A stretch of DNA of 64,000 nt from Acinetobacter genomosp. 15BJ (lineage in GTDB: Bacteria > Pseudomonadota > Gammaproteobacteria > Pseudomonadales > Moraxellaceae): contig NZ_KE007347.1 of assembly GCF_000400715.1 (NCBI RefSeq), forward strand, positions 815,680 through 879,679, in the 5' to 3' direction. The notes under the pieces are model-generated. The model made no database searches, was not told the origin of the DNA, and worked only from the letters and a program-made list of their open reading frames with translations. This document shows positions 18,534 through 27,227 of this stretch, piece by piece. Every line of letters starts with the position of its first letter. The stretch's first letter is position 1. The position numbers and the translations under genes are program-made.

Positions 18534-18760
18534 AAAAAATAAAAGCCCATAGTTTGGGCTTTTAATAAAGATTTCACTGTGACCATGATTCTTTTATCCT
18601 ACTCAGCTATAAAAAAAGCTGTTAGGGGCGGCGTCCTTCGTTCTTTAGGTTTCCCAAGGCGTTACCTTTGTGGAAGCAGACCCGTTTAAAATTGGCCCAA
18701 CGGCAGGAACCCTGTGAAGTACGAATACATCCATCGGGAAGTCCTTGCTCCTGCAAGCGT
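18534..18760 (-). ncRNA. C4-like small RNA, copy 2
   Basis: Second copy of the block described at 16952-17115, core 18630-18755, same orientation (minus). After the core come AGCTTTTTTTATAGCT and then a clear terminator, stem AAAAGCCCA/TGGGCTTTT at 18541-18563 followed by ATTTTTT. Flanks differ from copy 1, so the conserved unit is the RNA itself rather than a long duplication. With the sRNA candidate it accounts for most of the 918-bp gap 18121-19038. Confidence 0.6.
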
Positions 18761-19038
18761 AATTTTAGCTAGTATGTTGGCTGAAGGCAATTAAATGAAG
18801 ATTGGTCGGCAGGCTATGAGTAACGTTGATTAAAGAGACATTGTGATTATTCAGAGTATTGTTACATTCAATACGTTTAGATCGATTGGTTAGAGATGAT
18901 GTAATGCAAATGTTAAACGTTAAGGATTGTCAGTGCTTTGATGTATTTAGCGTTAATATACGGTTTTCAATCTTTATGAATGATATTGTGGATTTATTTG
19001 GTTAGATCGAATGATGTGAAAATAGTAAGTGAGGAATC

Positions 19039-19623
19039 ATGAAGACTATCTTGGATTATTTCCGCAAGCTCATTGATGTTAGGCGCCCCCAAAAACGGAA
19101 TGATGCTAAAGATAAGCAAATGAATGTTGCAACTGTTTATGATACCGGCGATATGTTAGGTGCAGCCTTTGATATTGAAATGTCTATAAGTGCTCATGGT
19201 ATCAATCTTATTACAAGCTTTGAGGATTTAAAGCTACATGCCTATGACGATGGCGTTGGTGTGTGGTCTATCGGATTTGGCACCACAGTTTATCCAACTG
19301 GTGTTCGAGTTAAGCAAGGGGATCGTTGTACATTAGAGCAAGCAAAGACTTTTTTTCAACATGATTTAAAGTATTTTCAAAAGGCTATAAATGAAGCTGT
19401 CACTGTTCCACTTTCTCAGCATCAATTCGATGCTCTGGTTTCATTAGCATACAACATCGGCAGCAATGCTTTTAAAAATTCGACATTGCTAAAGTATTTG
19501 AATGCACTAGCTTACCAAGATGCGGCAGACCAGTTTTTGGTTTGGAATAAAGGTGGTGGTAAGGTCTTAAAAGGATTAGTTCGCCGTCGGGAGGCTGAGA
19601 GGGCGTTGTTTTTAAGAAAATGA
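19039..19623 (+). CDS. GH24 lysozyme / endolysin (phage type)
   Basis: 194 residues; the catalytic domain spans about 55-190 after a ~50-residue N-terminal extension. Glu62 (SFEDLKLHAYDD) and Asp71 align with the T4/P21 lysozyme Glu and Asp. The third catalytic position, normally Thr in GVWTIGYG, is Ser here (GVWSIGFG). It cleaves peptidoglycan glycan strands. No holin, spanin or structural phage genes are nearby, so this is a prophage relic or a domesticated lysin. GAGGAATC lies just upstream of the ATG. Confidence 0.88.
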   Translation: MKTILDYFRKLIDVRRPQKRNDAKDKQMNVATVYDTGDMLGAAFDIEMSISAHGINLITSFEDLKLHAYDDGVGVWSIGFGTTVYPTGVRVKQGDRCTLEQAKTFFQHDLKYFQKAINEAVTVPLSQHQFDALVSLAYNIGSNAFKNSTLLKYLNALAYQDAADQFLVWNKGGGKVLKGLVRRREAERALFLRK

Positions 19624-19792
19624 TCAAGCCTTGTACATGGATCAAAACTTGTAATTTCTTACAGAAATATATACTAGATTACCATCTATCTGATTTTATT
19701 AACCTCTTACATTCTCACAGTTGGTTTTGTAATTTGGCTATTGCTTATTTTATACCTATTAAAATAAGTAAAAATTAGAATTGAATTCTGTA

Positions 19793-19822
19793 GTATAAAG
19801 CCCTCAATTGAGGGCCTTATAC
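19793..19822. terminator. Palindrome/terminator after gdx
   Basis: A near-perfect palindrome built on GCCCTCAATTGAGGGC follows the exporter gene; its T-run is weak. Confidence 0.5.
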
Positions 19823-19831
19823 AATTGAAAA

Positions 19832-20149
19832 TTAGGGTGTTGTCACTTTCATCAATACTACACCGAATACGATAGATGCTGCAGCTAATAGGCGTAAAAA
19901 ACCCATAGGTTCATGTAAGAAGAATATTCCAATCAGGAAGGCACCAACAGCTCCGATTCCGACCCAAATCGTATAAGCTGTGCCTAAAGGCAATGTCTTC
20001 ATAGCGACAGCCAGTAAACCGAAACTTAAAATCATGAAGACAAGAGTAATGATGCTGGGAGTAAGCTTGGTAAAACCGTCAGACATTTTCATAGAATATG
20101 CCCATACGATTTCAAAAATACCAGCTAAAATTAAATAAGCCCAAGCCAT
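19832..20149 (-). CDS. gdx: Guanidinium exporter, SMR family (Gdx/SugE)
   Basis: 105 residues and four TM helices, the size of a small-multidrug-resistance subunit. The sequence (AWAYLILAGIFEIVWAYSMK at the start, the essential membrane Glu at position 13, then LPLGTAYTIWVGIGAVGAF) groups it with Gdx/SugE guanidinium/H+ antiporters rather than broad-range EmrE. The riboswitch immediately upstream makes guanidinium the likely substrate. GAGGTG lies 6 nt before the ATG. Confidence 0.9.
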   Translation of the reverse strand: MAWAYLILAGIFEIVWAYSMKMSDGFTKLTPSIITLVFMILSFGLLAVAMKTLPLGTAYTIWVGIGAVGAFLIGIFFLHEPMGFLRLLAAASIVFGVVLMKVTTP

Positions 20150-20171
20150 TTCGACACCTCATTTTATTAAT

Positions 20172-20225
20172 AATTTAGGTCGTCCTAAAGCTTGAAAATT
20201 GAATAAAGAGGTCGTCCTCTTCACA
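20172..20225 (-). promoter_or_regulatory. Guanidine-II riboswitch (mini-ykkC)
   Basis: The minus strand of the gdx leader holds two short hairpins with identical loops: AAGAGGACGACCTCTT (20221-20206) and TTTAGGACGACCTAAA (20189-20174), about 16 nt apart. Paired stems capped by the ACGA tetraloop (ACGR consensus) are the defining feature of the guanidine-II class, which raises expression when guanidine is bound. The second hairpin ends 13 nt before the ribosome-binding site, fitting translational control. Confidence 0.92.
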
Positions 20226-20348
20226 GCACATATAAGCACTAATGGGTAATTCATTCAATTTTTTTTTTGTTAAGTTTTATTCCGATTGGTAAAATTTATC
20301 TGGTAAGGGTACTTCTAGATATTTAACGTGAATGAATAATCTATTCAT

Positions 20349-20792
20349 TCACGAAACATACGCTTGTACATCATATTCAGGTTCACCAGCTAAAACAGAA
20401 ACAAATTTCTCAACTGTTTCAGCCGTTAGCAGATAAGGATTGAATTCTTCTAAATGGTATTTCATGAAAAAGTCTGAAATGTTCTGGTTAACAGGTGAAA
20501 ACTTCATAGACCATTGTGAAAAAAATTGATTCTCACATTCAGTGTAATAGAGAATTTCACAATTGATATGGCGTTCATCTTTCACAATTTTGTTATAAAA
20601 CAAATCATCAACGATGCTCTTTTGGCCTTCTAAGCATTGTACAAAATAGCCATGACCATAATATAAAACACCTCTAATATCATTACGATAATTAAAGTCT
20701 ACAGCTTCATCGAGGATTTTAATCAAATCTTTTTTTAAGTTCGAGTCAATATTCTTAATTTTACTAACGTATAAAAGCCTTACAGACTTCAT
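20349..20792 (-). CDS. BLUF-domain blue-light photoreceptor (short type)
   Basis: From ATG 20792 the protein is 147 residues, essentially a single BLUF domain (1-95) with a short C-terminal extension, like Acinetobacter BlsA. FAD-binding and signalling residues are visible: Tyr8 (RLLYVS), Asn34 (DFNY), Gln52 (YFVQCLEG), and a Trp near residue 95 (SQWSMKF). Such proteins sense blue light and act by protein-protein contact. An upstream in-frame start at 20843 would add 17 non-BLUF residues and is less likely. A palindrome (GTGAATGAATAATCTATTCA at its core) overlaps the stop region. Confidence 0.88.
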   Translation of the reverse strand: MKSVRLLYVSKIKNIDSNLKKDLIKILDEAVDFNYRNDIRGVLYYGHGYFVQCLEGQKSIVDDLFYNKIVKDERHINCEILYYTECENQFFSQWSMKFSPVNQNISDFFMKYHLEEFNPYLLTAETVEKFVSVLAGEPEYDVQAYVS

Positions 20793-20843
20793 CATGGGTA
20801 TGCTCATTTTGAAGGTTGAACTCATGTTATATAGAAAAAACAA

Positions 20844-21157
20844 TACTTTGTATACTTTAGTCTGTAACCAAGTAAGCAGATTTCATCCTTTAATTTTATT
20901 TATTAGCTTTTATTGAGCATTGAAATATTATGTGAACTAGGGCTTTGCTATCTACATGGAATTATTAAGAAAATGTGATTTTTATCTCATTTTTCCGAGA
21001 AGTTGATTAAGTTCTGAATTAAATTTTTAATAAAATAAAGTACTGATTTATAATGTAAAAAAATAAAAATAATATTTTTCGTTACAACCAATTTGTCGAC
21101 AAGACTAGATTTAGTTTGCCATATTGCGTTTGCGAAACTGAGCAAAGGTATTTGTCT
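20844..21157. other. AT-rich intergenic region, nothing recognised
   Basis: Divergent promoters for the BLUF and LysE-type genes must lie here. Apart from AT-rich runs no repeat, RNA or conserved site is seen. Confidence 0.5.
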
Positions 21158-21751
21158 ATGGTGTCATTTCTATTTATTGGTTTGATCATTACGATCTTAC
21201 TAACACCAGGTCCAACGAATACATTATTGGCTTCATCAGGAATCCAAACAGGTATTAAAGGTTCACTTAAATTGATCCCTGCAGAGGTTATTGGTTATTT
21301 TATTGCCATTACGACATGGGGCTTTTTACTTGAGTCTGTTTCATACTATGTGCCTTGGCTACCACCGCTAATTAAGTTACTGAGTGCGACTTTTATTATC
21401 TATTTGGCAATTAAGTTATGGATTACTTCAACAAAAGAGTTAGATTTGGATCAACCTTTGATTACCTCTAGGGCTTTGTTTGTAGCAACCTTACTTAATC
21501 CTAAAGCTTTATTATTTGCTTCAGCTATTTTTCCACACACTGCTTGGCTCAACCTACATGAATATGTTGCTCATATGGGAACGTTCTTAGCACTAATCAC
21601 TCCAATTGCTTTTTTATGGATTGCTTTTGGATCTGTTTTAATTTCCAACAAAATATCTTGGCTGAATCAACGTAGCTTACAACGTTCAGCAGCATTTGTT
21701 TTAACTTTCTTTGCGATGCCGTTGGCTTATTCAGCTATTTCATCGTTCTAA
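21158..21751 (+). CDS. LysE/RhtB family exporter
   Basis: 197 residues with six hydrophobic segments and the family start (LLTPGPTNTLLASSG). The ATG at 21158 has AAAGG about 9 nt upstream, better than the in-frame start at 21116. Substrate is unknown. It is distinct in sequence from the LysE-type protein at 1450-2052. Confidence 0.82.
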   Translation: MVSFLFIGLIITILLTPGPTNTLLASSGIQTGIKGSLKLIPAEVIGYFIAITTWGFLLESVSYYVPWLPPLIKLLSATFIIYLAIKLWITSTKELDLDQPLITSRALFVATLLNPKALLFASAIFPHTAWLNLHEYVAHMGTFLALITPIAFLWIAFGSVLISNKISWLNQRSLQRSAAFVLTFFAMPLAYSAISSF

Positions 21752-21799
21752 ATTTTCGTTTCGCTGTTGTATTTAAAATTTAAAAAATTGGAGTTTTTA

Positions 21800-22009
21800 A
21801 TGAACACTATAAAAATTAAGGTAAAGGATCAATTTGAGGCCGAGAAGATCGCGACAGCCAAAGTAAAAGCTGTCAATGATCAAGAAATTCCCTTCTTTAA
21901 ACGAATTGAACACATTGAAGTTGAAGGGGAGATTCTTCTACCGAATATGGATTTACTCTTTGAAAATCCCAAAGACGGCAGTATTTATCGATATGTCGGG
22001 GCTGTGTAG
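21800..22009 (+). CDS. Small hypothetical protein
   Basis: 69 residues from ATG 21800 (TTGGAG about 6 nt upstream), mostly charged, predicted soluble (MNTIKIKVKDQFEAEKIATA). No family recognised. A terminator follows directly, which supports a real short gene. Confidence 0.55.
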   Translation: MNTIKIKVKDQFEAEKIATAKVKAVNDQEIPFFKRIEHIEVEGEILLPNMDLLFENPKDGSIYRYVGAV

Positions 22010-22028
22010 TTTCACAGTCTGTAAGGTG

Positions 22029-22053
22029 AACCCATGCCTAGGCATGGTTTTTT
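22029..22053 (+). terminator. Rho-independent terminator
   Basis: Stem AACCATGCC/GGCATGGTT type (one mismatch) with a T6 run, just after the 69-residue ORF. Confidence 0.75.
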
Positions 22054-22165
22054 ATTGGTCTTTTCCTCATAATGTTAATTCGAATTAGGTCCATTTATCT
22101 GTTTTTAATCACTTATTTAATTAAGAATGTATACTGTTTTTTCAATTATAAAAATGAGTTAATAA

Positions 22166-22954
22166 ATGAAAAAGATCGTGTTAGGGACCATTGTTAGTGT
22201 AATGATTACAGGGAGCACTTTTGCGGCTTGCGACTATGATTTAGATGCAACGCAGACACAATTATCACAAATTGATGCTACGATGACCAGATTTCCGAGC
22301 ATCTTAGGAGCAAAAGCAAGTTATAGCGTAGAACCAACCAGTACTGTAAAGTCTTATATGGCGATGAGTAACGCTTTCGCCAATAACAAAATTAATAATC
22401 CAAATCTCGCCTTTCAAGATGTATCTGGAGATAAAGCTATCGCAACCCTTGGAACGGTTGCTTTTGAAGTTAAGTTGAAAATCCCAACTTATGTTTTACC
22501 AGCGGGTGAAACAATTACTTTTTTCCCTATTCAGATTGCTGCGACCAATGGCAATCAGAATGTATTTAGTATCGCTATCGTCCATGTCAATGGTCAGCCA
22601 ACGAACACAAATAATAATATTCTACTTATGATTAATGGTGGAACGCAGTCAACTGGGGTGTTGAGTTTGAAGCCTGAAAATACTCTTGATGGTTATCAAA
22701 GCTTTGGATTTTATGTTAATCAAAGCAGTAAACAGATCGGATATATTTTTAACGGTGTAAATAAAGGCTATGTGTCTGGCTATGACAATAGTGGATCGGC
22801 TTTATCGTTTATGGCCGGTGGAGGTACTGGAACTATAGCGACATCGGCATCTGTTGTTGGACAAAATTTATCTATAGAGTTTATTACTGATCATACAAAA
22901 CTTTCAAATACTTACCCTACAGGAACAAAGGATATCTGTGGAACAACGCTTTAA
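22166..22954 (+). CDS. Secreted hypothetical protein (DUF4882-like)
   Basis: 262 residues with a clear Sec signal peptide (cut after GSTFA). The mature protein begins ACDYDLDATQTQLSQ and is rich in Asn, Thr, Gly and predicted beta strands, with Cys near both ends. It recalls the Acinetobacter DUF4882 family, from memory. Probably periplasmic or surface-located; no function known. The concanavalin-like strand pattern (YQSFGFYVNQSSKQIGYIFNG has the feel of a lectin-like beta sandwich) is inference. Confidence 0.6.
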   Translation: MKKIVLGTIVSVMITGSTFAACDYDLDATQTQLSQIDATMTRFPSILGAKASYSVEPTSTVKSYMAMSNAFANNKINNPNLAFQDVSGDKAIATLGTVAFEVKLKIPTYVLPAGETITFFPIQIAATNGNQNVFSIAIVHVNGQPTNTNNNILLMINGGTQSTGVLSLKPENTLDGYQSFGFYVNQSSKQIGYIFNGVNKGYVSGYDNSGSALSFMAGGGTGTIATSASVVGQNLSIEFITDHTKLSNTYPTGTKDICGTTL

Positions 22955-23117
22955 ATTAGACCTCCTTCAAGCGCTTTTTTAGGAGGACTTATCATCTGAT
23001 TTAATTTGTTTTGTGGTAGAGAATGACCAATCAACAGGGTATAGAGTTTAACCAAACGGTTTAATTTAGTAGTTAAAATATTATAGAATCGAAGGAGTTA
23101 TCTTTGTACTGTATTCT

Positions 23118-23843
23118 ATGATCTATGTTGCACTAGCCTTGATTGGCGTTCTCTCGGGCTTGATTAGTGGTGTAGTTGGTACGGGGTCATCTATTATTTT
23201 ATTGCCTATTCTGGCTTATATATTTGGAGCGAAGCTTGCCGTTCCAATTATGGCAATCGCCTCAATCATGGGCAATATTTCTCGTGTTGTGATGTGGCGT
23301 AAAGAGCTCAATATCAGGGCCTTTCTATTGTTTGTCAGTCTTGGTATTCCAGCAACAGTATTGGGAGCCAATACGCTTTGGGTCATGTCGCCATTTCTTT
23401 CTAATCTATGTATTGGTTTATTTTTCTTATTTCTTATACCAATACGGCATTATGCAAAGCATCGTAATTTTACTTTGAATGCTTGGCAAATGGTCGTTGC
23501 AGGTGGTGTGCTTGGATACATTACGGGTATTGTGTTTTCAACAGGGCCTTTATTACTGCCAATTTTTAATGGTTTTGGATTAATAAAAGGAGGACTTTTA
23601 GCAACTGAGGCAGCGGCTTCTTTTGCAATTTACTTGACAAAAAGCCTAACTTTTGGGGCATTAGGTGTTTTACAGCAAAATATCTTAATTGCTGGGGTTG
23701 CAGTAGGTATTTCTTTAATTATTGGCAATTATATTGGTAAAACCTTTGTATTAAGCATGTCCAACAGGACTTTTAATCTTATGTTTGACCTCATGTTGTT
23801 GATTGCGGGTAGCTCTATGTTGTTCTCTATTTTTCTACACTAG
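23118..23843 (+). CDS. TauE/SafE family permease
   Basis: 241 residues with about seven or eight TM helices. The motif SGVVGTGSSIILLPIL near the N-terminus and the second-half GIVFSTGPLLLP are family features. An in-frame ATG at 23118 starts close after the hydrophobic segment's expected position. Substrate unknown; it is shorter than the paralogue at 3411-4298. Confidence 0.78.
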   Translation: MIYVALALIGVLSGLISGVVGTGSSIILLPILAYIFGAKLAVPIMAIASIMGNISRVVMWRKELNIRAFLLFVSLGIPATVLGANTLWVMSPFLSNLCIGLFFLFLIPIRHYAKHRNFTLNAWQMVVAGGVLGYITGIVFSTGPLLLPIFNGFGLIKGGLLATEAAASFAIYLTKSLTFGALGVLQQNILIAGVAVGISLIIGNYIGKTFVLSMSNRTFNLMFDLMLLIAGSSMLFSIFLH

Positions 23844-23887
23844 CACTTATACGTTGTGAAAGTTTGGCACAAATTTTTAGTCAAAGA

Positions 23888-24331
23888 TTAGTGGATACAC
23901 TTGATGTTATTTTTTTCAAAATGAGCAAGGTATTCTCGAGATTGTAAAAAAATGGGTTTAGCATCAGGTTGTTGCAAAAGTTTTGGATATAAAGAAAGGT
24001 AAATTGCCAGAATATTTTTTGCATCTGATAAATAGTCGCACTCAGCTTGAAACCTTTCTTCTTTTGATTTCGCAGACGATATTTTAGATTCATGAAATGC
24101 TTTAAATTTATCAACAGAAATTTTCATCCTTTTATCAAATTCTCTAATATCGACTTTTCCCCCGTTTTGAAATAAAACCTTCTCTATTTCTAGACCTGTC
24201 CAACCTAAGGTGTTTTCTGTTTTTGCAAGCATTTTTTGTTGAGCATTGATTGTATTGCAACAAATTAAGCAAGAAAAAATAAAGCCAGCTTTAGTAAATT
24301 TTTTCGTAGAAGATGCCATTTTATTACTCAT
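23888..24331 (-). CDS. Secreted hypothetical protein
   Basis: 147 residues; a signal peptide runs to about residue 30 (GFIFSCLICCNTINAQQ). The mature part is helical and charged, with a C-terminal Cys. No family recognised. It is convergent with the TauE permease. Confidence 0.5.
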   Translation of the reverse strand: MSNKMASSTKKFTKAGFIFSCLICCNTINAQQKMLAKTENTLGWTGLEIEKVLFQNGGKVDIREFDKRMKISVDKFKAFHESKISSAKSKEERFQAECDYLSDAKNILAIYLSLYPKLLQQPDAKPIFLQSREYLAHFEKNNIKCIH

Positions 24332-24467
24332 GTCTTTAATCTAATATTTCCATGAAAATTTTTCATTGTTAAGAGAGTATTTGTATAACTTTTTAATATT
24401 GATACTAATTTACGGTCAAACCTAATAACAAACACTGTTAAATAGGGTTTAAATCAAGGAGATCGCT

Positions 24468-25064
24468 ATTTCAACCAAACTTCATGTGGTCGATGCATTG
24501 ATTATCGTGGATGTGCAAAATGCTTTTGTGTCAGGTATAGACGCTGTACCTGAATCAGAACAGTTGATTGCATCCATCAGTATTTTACTTGCTAAAGCAA
24601 GATCTGCCCACGCGCCAGTGATTTTTCTGCAAAATGATGGAGAGATGGGTGCTTTAGATGAGCCCTATCAAAGTGGTTGGGCATTATTTTTTCCACCACT
24701 GTCTAATGAGTTTGTCGTACGGAAATATGAGGACAATGGTTTTGATGGAACATTGCTCCAGAAAATTCTGGACGAACTAAAAGTTAAGTCTTTAGTAATA
24801 TGTGGTGTACTGTCCGAAATGTGTGTGACTGCAACTGCACGTGCAGCACTAAAGCTTGGTTATGATGTATTGTTAGCACATGATGCGCATGCGACTTATA
24901 ATGTACCTGCAGGGCCTGGATCAAATGGTGTACCTGCTGCGATGGCGGCCAGAGTAGCAGAATGGTCCCTTGGTGATGAAATTAGGATCTGTGCATCGGT
25001 GAATGAAGTAGCTTTTAAGAAAGCCGGACATACATACAGGTTGATAGAGAACAAAGTTTTATAA
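24468..25064 (+). CDS. Isochorismatase-family cysteine hydrolase
   Basis: The fold is clear: catalytic Asp in ALIIVDVQNAF, then LVICGVLSEMCVTATAR with the nucleophilic Cys. The family includes nicotinamidases and N-carbamoyl or streptothricin hydrolases; the substrate is not predictable. The usual start codons are poorly placed: GTG 24486 is 24 nt from the ribosome-binding site. AAGGAG at 24456-24461 points instead, at ideal 6-nt spacing, to an ATT at 24468 (frame reads xSTKLHVVDALIIVDV). A rare ATT start, or a mutated ATG, is the best fit. Confidence 0.8.
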   Translation: MSTKLHVVDALIIVDVQNAFVSGIDAVPESEQLIASISILLAKARSAHAPVIFLQNDGEMGALDEPYQSGWALFFPPLSNEFVVRKYEDNGFDGTLLQKILDELKVKSLVICGVLSEMCVTATARAALKLGYDVLLAHDAHATYNVPAGPGSNGVPAAMAARVAEWSLGDEIRICASVNEVAFKKAGHTYRLIENKVL

Positions 25065-25102
25065 ACATATAAGCCGCTCTATTGAGCGGCTTATATGTTT
25101 AT
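25061..25102. terminator. Bidirectional terminator
   Basis: A long perfect stem, AAACATATAAGCCGCTC paired with its complement around loop TATT, separates the hydrolase from the convergent dehydrogenase gene. Confidence 0.85.
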
Positions 25103-25130
25103 AAAAAGATTTTTTACACTAAAATTTTTC

Positions 25131-26003
25131 TTATTTCAGCGTAATTTTACTCCAAGATTCATACATTTTAACGGCTGCTGAGAAGTCACTATTAGGTTCA
25201 GCAGTAAGATTAGCCGCCTGAATCAAACTTTGTGTTAACGACAAAATCGGAGCAGGGAGTTTGGCATCCTTGACGAGATCAAGTGCAATACCTGTATCTT
25301 TCGCTAGTAATGGTAGTCCAAAAGTCACAGGAAATTCACGACTAAGAACACGCTGCGGGAAAATTGTTTCTGTAACTAAACTTTTACCGCTTGATGCATT
25401 GATACAATTTAGTGCCGCATCCAAATTTACGCCATGTGCTTTTAAGGTACTAAACCCTTCGGCAACAGACCATAAATTCACAGCTAGCAACATATTATTA
25501 ATGGCTTTTACCGCAAAGCCAGCACCAGATTCACCGACATGCTGAATCAATTTACCCACTGCTGCCATTGCAGGGTAAGCTCGTTCAAATGCATTGACAT
25601 CACCACCCACCATGACAGTTAAGGTTGCATTTTCAGCACCAATGGTTTGTCCACTGACAGGTGCATCCAGGAAGTCTACATTTTGAGCTTTTAATTTCTC
25701 AGCTAGACGGCGTGCAGCTTCAGGCACACCACTGGTACAGTCAATCCAAATCGAACCTGATTTGATCTCAACACTTTCGATTAATGCTTCAACGTCATCA
25801 CTGGTCGGTAAGCAAGAAAAGATAATATCGGCCTGAACCGCGTGAGCAAGCTCGACAGCGGTAGTTCCATATTCTGTTGCATGCTGTTCAGCCTTACTAA
25901 AATTTCGATTCCAGATATAAACGTTGTCGAAATATTTAGGAAGATGCGCTGCCATGCGATAGCCCATAGCACCTAAACCAATGAATGCAACAGATTGAGT
26001 CAT
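25131..26003 (-). CDS. NAD(P)-dependent beta-hydroxyacid dehydrogenase
   Basis: 290 residues of the 3-hydroxyisobutyrate dehydrogenase / tartronate semialdehyde reductase family. Rossmann motif [13 protein letters not shown] at the N-terminus, substrate loop [16 protein letters not shown], catalytic Lys in GFAVKAINN. It is 3 nt downstream of the PhaC-like hydrolase gene, so the two are cotranscribed. The exact substrate is open. Confidence 0.88.
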   Translation of the reverse strand: MTQSVAFIGLGAMGYRMAAHLPKYFDNVYIWNRNFSKAEQHATEYGTTAVELAHAVQADIIFSCLPTSDDVEALIESVEIKSGSIWIDCTSGVPEAARRLAEKLKAQNVDFLDAPVSGQTIGAENATLTVMVGGDVNAFERAYPAMAAVGKLIQHVGESGAGFAVKAINNMLLAVNLWSVAEGFSTLKAHGVNLDAALNCINASSGKSLVTETIFPQRVLSREFPVTFGLPLLAKDTGIALDLVKDAKLPAPILSLTQSLIQAANLTAEPNSDFSAAVKMYESWSKITLK

Positions 26004-26006
26004 ACT

Positions 26007-27110
26007 TTACCTTTTTATTTGCGTCGATCGTTCGGCTAACCATGTCGCCAGTGTTGGCCAGAACTCAATGGAACTGTTTTGGCTGGACATTAAACCTAAG
26101 TGCCCGCCAGGGATAAGAGTAAACGTGACATCTTGGCTGCTTGTCAACTGGGTCAGCGGGAATGCGGACTCCGATGTGACCAGCTGATCGCCTTTCCCTG
26201 CGCCAACAAATAGAGAACAATTGATGTTTTTTAATTCAATGGTTTTGTTTTTTAGCTGAATTGCGCCATTTTTTAAAGGGTTCTGCAACCAGACATTAAA
26301 CAACATGTCTTGGTTCACACCACCAGGATAGTCAATCATATTATTTAAGAAGTGACTCAGCGTTGCATCTTCTTGTACCAGCTTCAGATTATCCAAGTTT
26401 TTCAATAATTGAATATTGCCATCAATCCAGCCTTTAGGATCTAACAGCTTGAATCCAAGCGAGTTTAGGAAGCCAGGTGAATGAATCATTAACTTCGGTA
26501 AACGATTATAGATGTAATCTTTAATGGTGGGGTTACGGTTAGTCAGATAAGCCAAAGTTTTATATAACTTGCCAATATAACCTGAAGCATAGCTATCGAT
26601 TGGACTACCTAATACCACAAGATTTTTGACTACACTCGGTTGATGGCGTGCGGTATAAAGTGTGACGAAAATTCCCGCCATACTCCAACCATGCAGCGAA
26701 ATTTTTTCAGATTTAGAATGTTGTTGAATGGCTTCAATACATTTAGGAATAAAGTTATCAATAAAAGATAGAAAGTTAATTTGATAATTTTTATAAGTGA
26801 GCTTACCCCAATCAATCAGGTAAACATCAAAACCACTTTCCTGAAAATGTTTGACCAATGAACGGTAAGGATACAGGTCATAGATATCCATATTAATCGC
26901 TAAAGGTGCGACAAAAACCAATGGTTCTTTATAACGCTTATTTTCTGAAGCGTAGAAACGGACACGAGTTTGTTTAAATTGTGCAATCACTTGATACGGT
27001 GTCGATTGAGACAAAACCAGTTTGTCGGCATCGAAGACACGCATAGCCAGATGTTTAAAATTTATTTTTTGCTGTTCCACAAGCGATTTCATCTTAGAAA
27101 GTCTCATCAT
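26007..27110 (-). CDS. Alpha/beta hydrolase, PhaC-like
   Basis: 367 residues resembling class III PHA synthase / PhaC-type hydrolases: LVFVAPLAINMDIYDLYPYRS, then SGFDVYLIDWGK, and LIPGGHLGLM with the catalytic His. The nucleophile elbow is GWSMAG with Ser where true PHA synthases have Cys (GxCxG). It is therefore more likely a hydrolase or acyltransferase than a polymerase. First gene of a two-gene operon, divergent from metZ. Confidence 0.75.
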   Translation of the reverse strand: MMRLSKMKSLVEQQKINFKHLAMRVFDADKLVLSQSTPYQVIAQFKQTRVRFYASENKRYKEPLVFVAPLAINMDIYDLYPYRSLVKHFQESGFDVYLIDWGKLTYKNYQINFLSFIDNFIPKCIEAIQQHSKSEKISLHGWSMAGIFVTLYTARHQPSVVKNLVVLGSPIDSYASGYIGKLYKTLAYLTNRNPTIKDYIYNRLPKLMIHSPGFLNSLGFKLLDPKGWIDGNIQLLKNLDNLKLVQEDATLSHFLNNMIDYPGGVNQDMLFNVWLQNPLKNGAIQLKNKTIELKNINCSLFVGAGKGDQLVTSESAFPLTQLTSSQDVTFTLIPGGHLGLMSSQNSSIEFWPTLATWLAERSTQIKR

Positions 27111-27227
27111 GAGTCAAGATTGCACGAAGTCTAAGCGATAATTTCATCTTACGCCTTGACCTTAAATACCTTAGGCGCTCAAAATATTGGCATATTTCTT
27201 CATTATGATCATAAGGCATACAGAACG

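Noticed and set aside
24484..24501. ATG at 24484 as start of the isochorismatase gene
   Set aside because: Out of frame with the hydrolase and stops after five codons.
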